A DNA stretch of 64,000 nt from Campylobacter concisus (GTDB lineage: Bacteria > Campylobacterota > Campylobacteria > Campylobacterales > Campylobacteraceae): positions 1-64,000 of the forward strand of contig NZ_PPCG01000039.1 of the NCBI RefSeq assembly GCF_002913745.1, in the 5' to 3' direction. The notes below the pieces were generated by a model. That model saw only the letters and a program-made list of their open reading frames with translations, searched no databases and was not told where the DNA came from. The position numbers and the translations under genes are program-made. Below, piece by piece: positions 21,130 to 31,223 of the stretch. Each line of letters begins with the position of its first letter. The stretch's first letter is position 1.

Positions 21130-22574
21130 AAAATATCTTTTAGATAAACAACTTCTACATCTTTTAAGATGTTGTTTTTGCTAGCTTTTATCACTGCGAT
21201 CGTATTTTTCTTTGGATGTCCGATGGCGATCGCGTAGCCTCTTTTTTTGGCTAAATTTACAGCAGCTACAAGCTCACGTCTGACAGCACTAGCCGATGGA
21301 TCATCATCTAAAAATATATCTCTTGAAATGTAAGGCTGATTATACTTTTTCGCAGCCCTTGCCACCGCAGTTTGAGCGATCGTCTTGCTATCAACGAAGA
21401 TAAAACCCTGCTCTATCAGCGCTCTATAAGCCTTGTCCATCGCGTCATAATCACTCGTGAAACGCGATCCTGTATGGTTGTTTGTATATTTTGCACGCGG
21501 GAAGTCCTTGCGTATCTTTTTTATCTTTTCATGCATACTCTCAAAACTCTCATTTATCGTTAGAGTGCCTATCTCTGGGCTATCAAAGTGCTTTGCCTGC
21601 ATCGGCAGATGTATCATGTAAAACTCAAACGACCTAGCGATCGAAGGTGTATCTGGGTGAGTTTTTGTCGCTGGAAAAATAGACGGCGTTATCTTTAGAC
21701 CAAGCGACTTTACCATGCTAGCATGCTCAAATGTCGCCACATCATCGATTATTAGCACTAACTTAGCACGCCCTTTTACGCTGCTATTTGGAGTAAATGG
21801 CACAACCGCAAAGTCATCTTTTTTCGCGCCCTCTTTTTGCGGTTTTTCGCTGTAAATTTGCTTCTTATCTTTTTTGCCAGGCTCAATCCCGCTTTTTTTA
21901 GTAGGTTCTGGTTTTAAAATTTCACTATGCTTTAAATTTTCTTTTATGCTTAAATTTGCTTCAGCGCTTTTATTTTGCTCTGTTTTTGTATCTGCTTTTA
22001 CTTCATTTTTGCCTGCGTAAAATGGCTCGATTACTTGCTCAGGCTTTTGCTCAGGCTTTTCTTCACTCTTTGCTTCAGAGCTTGTATCTACGCTACTTTG
22101 CATATTTTTATATAAATTTGCAAGCAAATTTTTAGTATCGTTTTGCTCTTTTTTTGGCTCTTCTTTTTTAGCTTCTACTTTTACTTCAGGTTTTATCTCA
22201 GGAGTTATTTTTTTTTGCTCTTTTGGCTCAGTTTTTGGCTTTAGAGCAAGTTCGCTTTTGTGTTTAGGATCGGTAAAAATTTTACTTAAATTTTCATCTT
22301 CATCAAATTTTAGAGGGTATTTTCTCTTCTCATACTCTTGTTTTTTATCTTTGCTAGCAACTTTTTGCTCGGCCTTTTTTGAAATTTGCTTCTCGCTCTT
22401 TGGCTCATTTACTTTACTTATCTGCTCAACATCTTTGTTTTTGATACTAAGAGCTGCGATGAGTGCCACTATCAAAATAGCAGCGATAACACCGATACCA
22501 AGTAAAATTTTATTATGAGAGCGACCTGCACTCTTTTTCGCAGGACGCTTCTTTGTAGTCTTTTTTTCGCTCAA
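21126..22574 (-). CDS. Membrane-anchored divergent polysaccharide deacetylase family protein
   Basis: 482 residues. An N-terminal Lys/Arg stretch precedes one membrane segment (about residues 24-44). Residues 50-265 are low-complexity Lys/Glu/Pro sequence, probably periplasm-spanning. The C-terminal domain (from about 268, LVLIIDDVATFEH) is of the YibQ-like divergent polysaccharide deacetylase family, with NNHTGSRFTSD and IAIGHPKKN. Catalytic activity is unproven for most members. It overlaps dprA by ATGA. Confidence 0.75.
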   Translation of the reverse strand: MSEKKTTKKRPAKKSAGRSHNKILLGIGVIAAILIVALIAALSIKNKDVEQISKVNEPKSEKQISKKAEQKVASKDKKQEYEKRKYPLKFDEDENLSKIFTDPKHKSELALKPKTEPKEQKKITPEIKPEVKVEAKKEEPKKEQNDTKNLLANLYKNMQSSVDTSSEAKSEEKPEQKPEQVIEPFYAGKNEVKADTKTEQNKSAEANLSIKENLKHSEILKPEPTKKSGIEPGKKDKKQIYSEKPQKEGAKKDDFAVVPFTPNSSVKGRAKLVLIIDDVATFEHASMVKSLGLKITPSIFPATKTHPDTPSIARSFEFYMIHLPMQAKHFDSPEIGTLTINESFESMHEKIKKIRKDFPRAKYTNNHTGSRFTSDYDAMDKAYRALIEQGFIFVDSKTIAQTAVARAAKKYNQPYISRDIFLDDDPSASAVRRELVAAVNLAKKRGYAIAIGHPKKNTIAVIKASKNNILKDVEVVYLKDIL

Positions 22575-22577
22575 GGC

Positions 22578-23630
<1,053 letters not shown>

Positions 23631-23742
23631 TTATAACTCTAGCCAGCAAAAATTCGGCTGAAACAGGCAGAAACTAATTTTAAGTTTTATGATAATTTAT
23701 TTTGCTAAAATACACAGAAATTTAACCAAAAGAGACGACTCA

Positions 23743-24561
23743 ATGAATGAATCTATTCTAAAAAAAATCAAGACATTACCTCCGCTAGATGACACTGTTA
23801 TACAAATTCAACGTATACACGCTGACGAAAACAGCTCGATAAACGACCTTACAAAAGTGGTCGAAAAGGATCCGATGTTAACAGCAAACATCTTACGTTC
23901 TGCAAACTCACCGCTTTACGGTTTCTCTCAAGAGATCACGACTATCGCGAGAGCCATTTCACTTTTTGGTATGGCTACTATCCGCGGCTTTGCATTATCA
24001 AGTGCTATCAGGAAAAGTTTTTCTATCAATTTAGAACCTTATAGTATCACAGGACAAGACTTCTTAAATATATCTATAATGCAAAATACATTAATGTATC
24101 ATTGGTATTCCAAAATTAATCCTAAAAAACTAGAAGTCCTCTCTCCAGCCTCATTTATGCTAGAAGTTGGAAAGATAGTGCTTGCTCATGAATTAGTTGA
24201 AAACAACCAGAATATAGAATTTAAAGAAAAAATAAAAAAAATAACAGGCTCTGTTGATCTAGCTTTATTAGAAACAGAGATTTTTGATATGACAAATGAA
24301 GAGGTTACTGCTAAAATTTTTGAACAATGGAACCTTGAGACAGAACTTATTAATTCAATACTTTATTCAAATACTCCAGAAGAGGCACCTGATCACATAA
24401 AAGAGTACGCAAGGGCTCTAAAGGTAGTAAAAACAGCGGTTAATATCTTTAACCAGCTTGACGATGTAAGCATAAATAATGCAACACTTCTTATAAACGA
24501 ATATGGCTTTGAGAGAGATACATTTTTAATGGCTGTTAGCAAAGTCAAAGACAATTTGTGA
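23743..24561 (+). CDS. HDOD domain protein
   Basis: The 272-residue protein is essentially one HDOD domain (LPPLDDTVIQIQRI, EKDPMLTANILRSANS, ISLFGMATIRGFALS), an HD-superfamily fold lacking the catalytic HD pair and found in signalling proteins. The start at 23743 is chosen because the domain begins there and a purine-rich AGAGACGA precedes it; the frame is open to 23689. It runs into rnr with a GTGA junction. Confidence 0.8.
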   Translation: MNESILKKIKTLPPLDDTVIQIQRIHADENSSINDLTKVVEKDPMLTANILRSANSPLYGFSQEITTIARAISLFGMATIRGFALSSAIRKSFSINLEPYSITGQDFLNISIMQNTLMYHWYSKINPKKLEVLSPASFMLEVGKIVLAHELVENNQNIEFKEKIKKITGSVDLALLETEIFDMTNEEVTAKIFEQWNLETELINSILYSNTPEEAPDHIKEYARALKVVKTAVNIFNQLDDVSINNATLLINEYGFERDTFLMAVSKVKDNL

Positions 24562-26477
24562 AAGAATTTTTAACATCACTACTCGTTGGCATCAAAGAAA
24601 AAGAGATATCAAACGAAGATAAAGAGGTCTTACGTAATCTCCTAAACCTTGGTGCCGTAAGCTCCCACAAAAATAAATTTTACCTAAACAACGGCTATGT
24701 CTGCGGCAAGCTAGACATAAGCCAAAACGCAACTGGCTTTATCATGCCATTTGACAAGCGCTTCAAGCAAGATATCATCGTCGAAAATAAAAATTTAAAC
24801 AACTCTCACCTTGGTGATATCGTGTTAGCAAAGCTTTTGCCACTTAAGAAAAAACGCCAAAGCGCTAAGATAGTAATGAGCCTAAAGCTTGCAAATGAGA
24901 CTAGCGTGGTCTATACAAAACGCTTTGGAGTGGCCATTTTAGGGGTAAATTTAAAAACTGGGCTAAGTACAACCCTAAAGGCAACTCAAAAAAGCCTAAA
25001 GATGCTCCCGCTTGGGACGCTACTAAAGATAAACAACCTAAACAATGAAATAGTCGAGGTTTTAGGAAATTTAGAAGATCCGCTAAGCGATGAGAAAATT
25101 TCGCTTGCTATTTATAATAAAAATGATAAATTTAGCGAGGCTTGCGAGCTTGAGGCAAAGGCATTTGGCGATGAAGTCGATGCTAGCATGTATCCAAACA
25201 GGGTTGATCTAAGAAATTTAGACTTTTGCACGATCGACCCAGTCGATGCCAAAGACTTTGACGATGCCATATATTTTGATGAGAAAAAGCGAGAAATTTA
25301 CGTAGCAATCGCCGATGTAAGCGAGTATGTGACCGCATATAGTGCTATCGATAGCGAGGCTAAAAAAAGAGGCTTTTCTATCTACTTTCCGCACATCTCA
25401 GTGCCGATGTTGCCGCGTGCGCTTAGTGAAAATATCTGCTCGCTAAAGCCAGATGTGCCGCGCCTTGCATTTTGTTTTAAAATTTCACTCGATGCAAACA
25501 ACGATGTAAAAAAAGAGGAGCGTTTTGAAACGATCATCCTTTCAAAAAGGCGCTTTAACTACGATGAGATCGATGAAATTTTAGAGGGCAAAAGAGAGTG
25601 TGAAATTTCATGGATCAAGCCACTTTTTAAACTCACCACGAAACTTCGCAAAAAAAGGCTTTTGCACGCATTTGACTTTAGGACAAAAGAGCTTAGAATG
25701 AGCCTTGATGAAGAGGGGCAAATTTCACAAACCAAGTTTGAAAGCGACTCCGACTCACATAGACTAGTCGAGGACTGCATGCTTTTAGCAAACAAAGCTG
25801 CTGCAAAGCTCATTACAAAGGGCGTTTTTAGAAACCACGCTTCGCCTGATTTTAAAAAGATAGATACCTTGCTTGAGGACTTGCAACTTTTAGGGCTTGA
25901 CTTTACCTACGAGAGTGACCTTGCAAATTTGATAAGAAAGATCCAGCTAAAGGCCGATGAACTAGGCAACCGCGAGGAGATAGACAAGCTCATCATCAAG
26001 TCACAAAAAAAGGCTGAATATTCAAGTGAAAATTTAGGCCACTTTGGGCTTGGATTTGATAGATACACACACTTTACAAGCCCTATTAGACGCTATACTG
26101 ACCTTATTTTACACAGACTTTTAAAAGCTAAAATTTCAAAAGATGAGAAGCTTTACAACTTCTTACTTTTAAACATCCAAAGCACATGTGCAACCTTAAG
26201 CGAGCTTGAAAGAGAGGCTGACAAGGTAGCCTACGACTTTATGGATAGGAAATTTGCACGCTGGGCAGCTGCAAATATCGGCAAAGAGGTGCGCTGCTAC
26301 GTGAGCGAAAACCAAAATGTTTTGGTCGCTAAGCTTGATGATTACTTTGTTGGAGCTAGGATTTTCATCACTGGATACAGCGCAAATTTACTTCAAAAGC
26401 TTGTCGTAAAGATCACAGAGGCTGATATCGCGAGCGCTAAAATTTTTGCAAAAGTGGTAAGAAAGATCGATGTATAG
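24558..26477 (+). CDS. rnr: Ribonuclease R (RNase II family exoribonuclease)
   Basis: 3'-5' exoribonuclease with a cold-shock-like N-terminal region, the RNB catalytic domain (CTIDPVDAKDFDDAI near residue 230, carrying the metal-binding Asp residues; HFTSPIRRYTDLILHR) and a C-terminal S1-like end. At 639 residues it is shorter than E. coli RNase R (813) and lacks the Lys-rich tail. GTG start overlapping the previous TGA. Confidence 0.88.
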   Translation: MKEFLTSLLVGIKEKEISNEDKEVLRNLLNLGAVSSHKNKFYLNNGYVCGKLDISQNATGFIMPFDKRFKQDIIVENKNLNNSHLGDIVLAKLLPLKKKRQSAKIVMSLKLANETSVVYTKRFGVAILGVNLKTGLSTTLKATQKSLKMLPLGTLLKINNLNNEIVEVLGNLEDPLSDEKISLAIYNKNDKFSEACELEAKAFGDEVDASMYPNRVDLRNLDFCTIDPVDAKDFDDAIYFDEKKREIYVAIADVSEYVTAYSAIDSEAKKRGFSIYFPHISVPMLPRALSENICSLKPDVPRLAFCFKISLDANNDVKKEERFETIILSKRRFNYDEIDEILEGKRECEISWIKPLFKLTTKLRKKRLLHAFDFRTKELRMSLDEEGQISQTKFESDSDSHRLVEDCMLLANKAAAKLITKGVFRNHASPDFKKIDTLLEDLQLLGLDFTYESDLANLIRKIQLKADELGNREEIDKLIIKSQKKAEYSSENLGHFGLGFDRYTHFTSPIRRYTDLILHRLLKAKISKDEKLYNFLLLNIQSTCATLSELEREADKVAYDFMDRKFARWAAANIGKEVRCYVSENQNVLVAKLDDYFVGARIFITGYSANLLQKLVVKITEADIASAKIFAKVVRKIDV

Positions 26478-27468
26478 AAAAGATTTGGAGCTAAATTTAA
26501 CAAATGCAAATTTAAGCAACTACTTCTTGCTTTTTGGCGCAGATGAGTTTCAGATAGAGCTTTTTGGCAAAGAAATTTTGAGCTTTTATGCAAGCGAAGA
26601 TGCAAATTTATTAAGCCTTTATTTTGACGAGTACAACTACGCGCAAGCAAGCTCTCACCTAAGTGAGCAGTCGCTTTTTGGCGGCAAAAATATCCTCTAT
26701 GTAAAAAGCGACAAAAAGATCCCAGCAAAAGAGCTAAAAGAGCTCATCTCGCTTTGTTCAAAGAGCCAGGACAACTACTTTTTGTTTGAGCTTTATGAGG
26801 CTGATATGAAGCTAGTTTTTGATACGCAAAAGGCTTTTGGGACAAATTTTGCTAGATTTTTTAAGCCATCAAACCCAGATGAAGCGATAAATTTACTAGC
26901 CAAAAGCTCAGCTAAAATAGGCCTAAACATAACCAAAAACGCACTTTATGAGCTTTATTTTACGCATAATGAAAATTTATACCTTGCAGCAAGCGAGCTA
27001 ACAAAACTAAAGAGCCTAAACACCCACATCGAACAAGACGATGTAAAAAGGCTTGTTTTTGGACTTGGCGGGATAAATTTTGATGATTTTTTCAATAAAT
27101 TTATGGCTCTAAAAGATATAAAAAACGACTTTTTTACCTACTTAGAAGATCCAAATTTTAATGAAATTTTACTTCTAAACTCACTTTACAAGGCATTTTT
27201 TAGGCTATTTAAAATTTACTCTTATATAAAGATAAATGGCCGCTTGAATTTAGACGAAGCGATCGGCTATCAGCCACCAGTAAATGTGGCAAATTTACTA
27301 AAAGCAAATAGCTTAAAGCTAAGTTTAAATGCCTATTTAGAGATCTTTAAAACGCTAAATTTAGCCGAGCTAGAGCTAAAAACAAATACAAAAATGGATA
27401 AAGAAATTTTCGTTTTATCAACCATTTTAAACCTCCAGCACCTCACATCAACAGCAAATATTAAGTAA
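26470..27468 (+). CDS. holA: DNA polymerase III delta subunit
   Basis: Clamp-loader wrench subunit. The 332-residue protein shows the delta pattern: an N-terminal AAA-like module (NYFLLFGADEFQIELF, LSEQSLFGGKNILYVK) and a collar domain. The start overlaps the end of rnr by 8 bases, the same gene pair order as I recall from C. jejuni. Confidence 0.82.
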   Translation: MYRKDLELNLTNANLSNYFLLFGADEFQIELFGKEILSFYASEDANLLSLYFDEYNYAQASSHLSEQSLFGGKNILYVKSDKKIPAKELKELISLCSKSQDNYFLFELYEADMKLVFDTQKAFGTNFARFFKPSNPDEAINLLAKSSAKIGLNITKNALYELYFTHNENLYLAASELTKLKSLNTHIEQDDVKRLVFGLGGINFDDFFNKFMALKDIKNDFFTYLEDPNFNEILLLNSLYKAFFRLFKIYSYIKINGRLNLDEAIGYQPPVNVANLLKANSLKLSLNAYLEIFKTLNLAELELKTNTKMDKEIFVLSTILNLQHLTSTANIK

Positions 27469-27508
27469 ATTTAAGCTAAAATCCACCCTTGCTTAATGCA
27501 AAATCCTT

Positions 27509-27523
27509 GCTCACAAAGTGAGC
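27509..27523 (+). promoter_or_regulatory. Hairpin in the rpsF leader
   Basis: GCTCAC (27509-27514) and GTGAGC (27518-27523) form a perfect stem with an AAA loop, ending 22 bases before rpsF. No U tract follows. It could be part of an S6:S18 autoregulatory leader, but I cannot identify the known motif. Confidence 0.35.
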
Positions 27524-27545
27524 TAAATATCCATAAGGAGAAAAA

Positions 27546-27965
27546 ATGAAACATTACGAGCTTTTATTTATTCTTAAGCCGACATTGACGGAAGAGGAAG
27601 TTAAAGCTAAGGTTGATTTCGTAAAAGAAGTCATAACAAAAAACGGCGGCGAGATCGCTACTGTCGTTGAGATGGGCACTAGAAAGCTAGCTTATACCAT
27701 CAAAAAATATGAGCGTGGAACATATTTTGTTATCTACTACAAAGCTCCACCAGCACTTCTTGCAGAGCTTACAAGAAACGTAAGGATTACAGAAGATATC
27801 ATAAGATTTTTAAGCGTTAAATATGAAAACAAACGCGAAATCGCAGCTTGGGAAAGACTTTGCAAAGGTATCAAGCAAACTATAAAAAAAGAACCTCGCG
27901 AGCCAAGAGCACCACGCGAGCCAAGAGCTGAAAAAGTAGACGAGCAAACATTTACAGAAGAATAA
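27546..27965 (+). CDS. rpsF: 30S ribosomal protein bS6
   Basis: The first about 100 residues are standard bS6 ([36 protein letters not shown]), which pairs with bS18 on the 30S platform. The C-terminus extends to residue 139 with [13 protein letters not shown]-type repeats, a charged tail. A strong AAGGAG precedes the start. First gene of rpsF-ssb-rpsR. Confidence 0.96.
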   Translation: MKHYELLFILKPTLTEEEVKAKVDFVKEVITKNGGEIATVVEMGTRKLAYTIKKYERGTYFVIYYKAPPALLAELTRNVRITEDIIRFLSVKYENKREIAAWERLCKGIKQTIKKEPREPRAPREPRAEKVDEQTFTEE

Positions 27966-27978
27966 TCAAGGATAAAAA

Positions 27979-28506
27979 ATGTTCAATAAAGTAGTATTAG
28001 TTGGAAATTTAACCAGAGATATAGAGCTTAGATATACTACTAGCGGCGTTGCCATAGGAAATTCTAGTATAGCTGTGACACGCAAAATCACCTCAAATGG
28101 GGAAAGAAGAGATGAGACTTGCTTTATTGATATATCATTTTTTGGCAAGAGTGCAGAGATAGCAAACCAATATCTCAACAAGGGATCAAAGCTGCTTATC
28201 GAAGGAAGACTCAAATTTGATCAGTGGACCGACAATAACGGACAAAATCGTTCAAAACACTCTATCGCCGTTGAGAGCATGGAGATGCTTGGCTCAAATA
28301 ACCAAACGCAACAAGGCGGATACTCTATGAATAGCCAAAATAGTGGTGGCTACGGACAACAAGGCGGATATCAAAACAATCAATACAGCCGCCAACAAGA
28401 AACTAGACCACAAGCTACGACGCAAAGAAAGCAAGAGAGTTATTCAGAAGTTCCTGATATAGACGTTGATGCTGATAGCTTCAACAACGAAGAAATACCG
28501 TTTTAA
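27979..28506 (+). CDS. ssb: Single-stranded DNA-binding protein
   Basis: OB-fold domain (FNKVVLVGNLTRDIELRYT to about residue 110), a Gln/Gly/Asn-rich linker, and the acidic tip ending NNEEIPF, the epsilonproteobacterial version of the DDDIPF tail that recruits replication proteins. 175 residues. The location between rpsF and rpsR is conserved. Confidence 0.96.
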   Translation: MFNKVVLVGNLTRDIELRYTTSGVAIGNSSIAVTRKITSNGERRDETCFIDISFFGKSAEIANQYLNKGSKLLIEGRLKFDQWTDNNGQNRSKHSIAVESMEMLGSNNQTQQGGYSMNSQNSGGYGQQGGYQNNQYSRQQETRPQATTQRKQESYSEVPDIDVDADSFNNEEIPF

Positions 28507-28522
28507 TTTTAAAGGATAAAAA

Positions 28523-28783
28523 ATGGCAGAAAAAAGAAAATATTCACGCAAATATTGCAAATTTACAGAAGCGAAAATTGATTTTATAGATTACAAAGAC
28601 ACTTCACTTTTGAAGTATTGCTTGTCAGAGAGATTTAAAATCATGCCAAGACGCCTAACTGGCACATCAAAAAGATACCAAGAGATGGTAGAAAAAGCGA
28701 TCAAGAGAGCTCGCCACGCGGCTATCATACCTTACATAGTTGATCGTAAAGACGTAGTTTCGAACCCTTTTGAAGGTCTATAA
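28523..28783 (+). CDS. rpsR: 30S ribosomal protein bS18
   Basis: 86 residues with KYCKFTE, ITKR-like and [10 protein letters not shown] segments typical of bS18. A cysteine remains at the N-terminal KYCKF site but the second metal ligand is not evident. It follows ssb by 16 bases and ends at a strong terminator. Confidence 0.95.
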   Translation: MAEKRKYSRKYCKFTEAKIDFIDYKDTSLLKYCLSERFKIMPRRLTGTSKRYQEMVEKAIKRARHAAIIPYIVDRKDVVSNPFEGL

Positions 28784-28790
28784 TCCATAA

Positions 28791-28820
28791 ATTTTAGCCC
28801 TATTTTGGGCTAAAATCTTT
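28791..28820 (+). terminator. Rho-independent terminator after rpsR
   Basis: A perfect 10-pair stem, ATTTTAGCCC (28791-28800) and GGGCTAAAAT (28807-28816), with loop TATTTT, followed by CTTTT. Confidence 0.85.
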
Positions 28821-29188
28821 TAAATTCAACTCTTAATATTTACTATTTCTAATCTTTTATAAAATTTTCTCATCAAATTCTTAAATTTATAAGCATTTTA
28901 AAATTACCTAAGTAACCAAATTTATCTAAACGCTGTCTATTCTTTAACTTTACATATTAATTTTCATCAAGGTTTTTAGAGTGTTTTTATAAATTTCACT
29001 CGCTAATTTTTAAATTTATGCACCATTTTTAAACAACAAAATATTTTTTAAATTTGGCACTCAATTTTATATTATTTAGCAAGTTAAATTTAGAATTTGA
29101 TCATGAAAATTCTACCACACAAAACACTAGAGAACACAAAATAAAATTTGGAATTTAAAGCAAGAGTTAAAAATGGATAATAAATTTA
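28821..29188. other. AT-rich intergenic stretch without a recognisable gene
   Basis: Between two terminators of the converging rpsR and hpf transcripts. It is very AT-rich, with repeated AAATTT words common throughout this genome. I see no open frame, tRNA, or convincing structured RNA in it. Confidence 0.6.
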
Positions 29189-29203
29189 GGGGCAAAGCGC
29201 CCC
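29189..29203 (-). terminator. Terminator of hpf
   Basis: GGGGC (29189-29193) and GCCCC (29199-29203) form a stem with a five-base loop six bases after the hpf stop; in the direction of transcription it is followed by TAAATTTATT, a weak U tract. Confidence 0.65.
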
Positions 29204-29209
29204 ATAGTT

Positions 29210-29737
29210 TTAGTATAGACCAAAAGTTCCGTCTGTTCTTTTGTAGATGACGCGCATTTTGGCATCGACATCGTTAAATACGTAAAATTGTTTATCGCTT
29301 GATTTTAGTTTATCAAGCGCTTCTTCTACCTCAAGTGGTTTGTAAATTTCAAGCTCCATAGGCACGATCTCCTCAACACCTTCGATCTTTTCTTCGCCTA
29401 TTCTAGAGCGAAATTCTTTATCATCAGCCTTACCTTTTACGGTAAATTTCTTATCGTGCTCTCTTCTTAAAACTTTTGAAGCCTTTTCGATAGCAAGATC
29501 AATCGCCGCATAGAGATCTTTATCTTTTTGGCGAACGACTATCGTGTCTTTATGTGCCATATTTAGAGAAAACTCTGCATTAAAGCCCTTTTTACCTTGC
29601 TTTTCGTCTGCTCCTACTACGCATCTTGCTGAGATGATGTCAAGGTTGTACTTGCCAAGGGTGTCAAAAGCGTCTTGGATGTAGTTTTTGATGGGCTCTG
29701 TTAGCTCAAATTGTTTTCCTACAATGCTTATGTTCAT
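29210..29737 (-). CDS. hpf: Ribosome hibernation promoting factor, long form
   Basis: The 175-residue protein has an N-terminal HPF/YfiA domain (MNISIVGKQFELTEPIKNYI, DLYAAIDLAIEKASKVLRR) and the C-terminal dimerisation domain (residues 118-175, KQFYVFNDVDAKMRVIYKRTDGTFGLY split by the family pattern) that makes inactive 100S ribosomes. GGAG lies before the ATG. A TATAAT box precedes it in the short gap after the pseudopilin operon. Confidence 0.92.
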   Translation of the reverse strand: MNISIVGKQFELTEPIKNYIQDAFDTLGKYNLDIISARCVVGADEKQGKKGFNAEFSLNMAHKDTIVVRQKDKDLYAAIDLAIEKASKVLRREHDKKFTVKGKADDKEFRSRIGEEKIEGVEEIVPMELEIYKPLEVEEALDKLKSSDKQFYVFNDVDAKMRVIYKRTDGTFGLY

Positions 29738-29765
29738 CGCAATCTCCTTTATAGAAAGTAAGATA

Positions 29766-29771
29766 ATTATA
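29766..29771 (-). promoter_or_regulatory. Probable -10 box for hpf
   Basis: The minus strand reads TATAAT here, about 30 bases upstream of the hpf ATG, preceded by T-rich DNA as in Campylobacter sigma70 promoters, which lack a clear -35. It would let hpf be expressed apart from the upstream pseudopilin operon. Confidence 0.5.
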
Positions 29772-29817
29772 ACACGACGAAACTAAAAGCAAATTAAAGT
29801 AAAATCTTTATAAAATT

Positions 29818-30252
29818 TTAAAGTTTCTGAAGAGTTCGTTTGTGAAAATTTATAGGATTTGAGGCTTTTCCTGGTTTTGAGCTGACAAATACATCAAGCA
29901 TTATCGTGCCTTGATTTGTTCCAGTAGTAGCCACTGCGTCACCAGAACAAATGCCCATATCGCCAAAGTATTTTACAAATACTTTAAAGGTAAAAAGATC
30001 ACCAAATTCGCCAGCTATCGGATTATGCTCGTCGCCAAGGCAAACTGCTCCAGTTTTATAAAAGTCATTGCTTATGATAGCTAGCATGGCGTATTCTGTC
30101 GCTGCACGGGCTACCAGCTCGCTTTGCTCTCTTAGATAAATTTCACTATTTTGCTTAACTGAAGTGCTAGCGATCGAAAGAGCTAGCATACAAATAGAGC
30201 TTGCGATCACCACAAAAAATATCGCTGCAATGAGTGTAAATCCTCGCCTCAT
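29818..30252 (-). CDS. Pseudopilin-like protein lacking Glu5 (GspK/PilX position)
   Basis: 144 residues. Begins MRRG then FTLIAAIFFVVIASSICM, a class III prepilin signal with cleavage predicted after Gly4. The mature residue 5, Glu in major pilins, is Ala, as in tip pseudopilins of the GspK type. The remainder is a small periplasmic domain with a C-pair (AVCLG, MGICSG). ATG 30252 forms a TGATG junction with the preceding gene. Last gene of the fliW-giant-pseudopilin run. Confidence 0.65.
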   Translation of the reverse strand: MRRGFTLIAAIFFVVIASSICMLALSIASTSVKQNSEIYLREQSELVARAATEYAMLAIISNDFYKTGAVCLGDEHNPIAGEFGDLFTFKVFVKYFGDMGICSGDAVATTGTNQGTIMLDVFVSSKPGKASNPINFHKRTLQKL

Positions 30253-31223
30253 CAATAAACCGCCTTTGACTTACAGATGGTTATCTCTGAGTTTTTTGCT
30301 CTCATGCAAAGTTTTAGCACGATGACACCATTTTTTTCAGTAAAGACAAACCTCGTAACGTTTTTGGCAAGGGTTGCTTTTTCGCCATTTTGTTTATATT
30401 TTTCTCCCATCCATGGACGATAGTCGTAGTATAAATTTAGATCAAAGACGCCATTTGCTGTATCTTTTGGATCAGCGCTTTGCTCTGGTACTATGGCATT
30501 TGCTGTGTAGGCTAGATGATACTGCTCTGAAATTTGTTTGTTTGCAAAACCAGAAATTTCTAGCGTATCGCCGTTTAAACCACTTTGACCGCCTTTTACA
30601 CCAACTTTTGCTATGTCTAAATTTGAAATACCTTTATACCCAAAAGAGTTTTGCACATCATAATAAACATCATAAAATATCGCTACAACACCGCCATCTT
30701 TATTTTCAAAATCCACGCATTTACTATTTCTTGTGTCATCTTTGCAAGTTAGATCTTTTATGGTCTCGACCACTCCAGTAGTGAAATTACTTCCCGGACT
30801 TATAAGACCAGTTGCTGGTGAGCTCTTAGCAAGATCTGCGTAGCCACTATATCTGCCTGCCTTTCCGCCCTGCTCTATGACATTGTCATTAGCATCAAGG
30901 GATATAACGTCATTAAAAATTTCATACGCATAGGGGATAAATTCTAAAATTTCATACTCGGCATTTAAATTTACCCCGCTATCATTTAGCGCCAAAAAAG
31001 CTCCATCAGTTTTTCTAGCGATCACGCTTGGCTTTATGCGGTGTTCTAGCCTCTTTGAAATTTGCTCCAGTGCGATCTCCGTTTGCGTCTCGAGCTCATT
31101 TACTGTCCTTGTTTGAAAGTAGTTTGAGTAGATGTTCATTATGGCATTAAAGCTCATCATAGCGATGATACCAAGTACGACGATGACGACTACAAGCTCA
31201 AGGAGAGTAAAGGCTCTTTTCAT
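30252..31223 (-). CDS. Pseudopilin-like protein, large (PilW/GspJ-like position)
   Basis: 323 residues. Begins MKRA then FTLLELVVVIVVLGIIAMM: a prepilin-peptidase site with Ala rather than Gly at -1, and Glu at +5. A long periplasmic domain follows with paired cysteines near the middle (LTCKDDTRNSKCVDF) and end (LKLCM, EITICKSK). ATG 31223 overlaps the previous stop as ATGA. By name I can only say minor pilin-like; the CtsT gene of the C. jejuni transformation system lies in the corresponding neighbourhood as I recall. Confidence 0.65.
   Translation of the reverse strand: MKRAFTLLELVVVIVVLGIIAMMSFNAIMNIYSNYFQTRTVNELETQTEIALEQISKRLEHRIKPSVIARKTDGAFLALNDSGVNLNAEYEILEFIPYAYEIFNDVISLDANDNVIEQGGKAGRYSGYADLAKSSPATGLISPGSNFTTGVVETIKDLTCKDDTRNSKCVDFENKDGGVVAIFYDVYYDVQNSFGYKGISNLDIAKVGVKGGQSGLNGDTLEISGFANKQISEQYHLAYTANAIVPEQSADPKDTANGVFDLNLYYDYRPWMGEKYKQNGEKATLAKNVTRFVFTEKNGVIVLKLCMRAKNSEITICKSKAVY

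Noticed and set aside
28791-28816. Small RNA gene after rpsR
   Set aside because: The hairpin is a simple intrinsic terminator directly after the stop codon.
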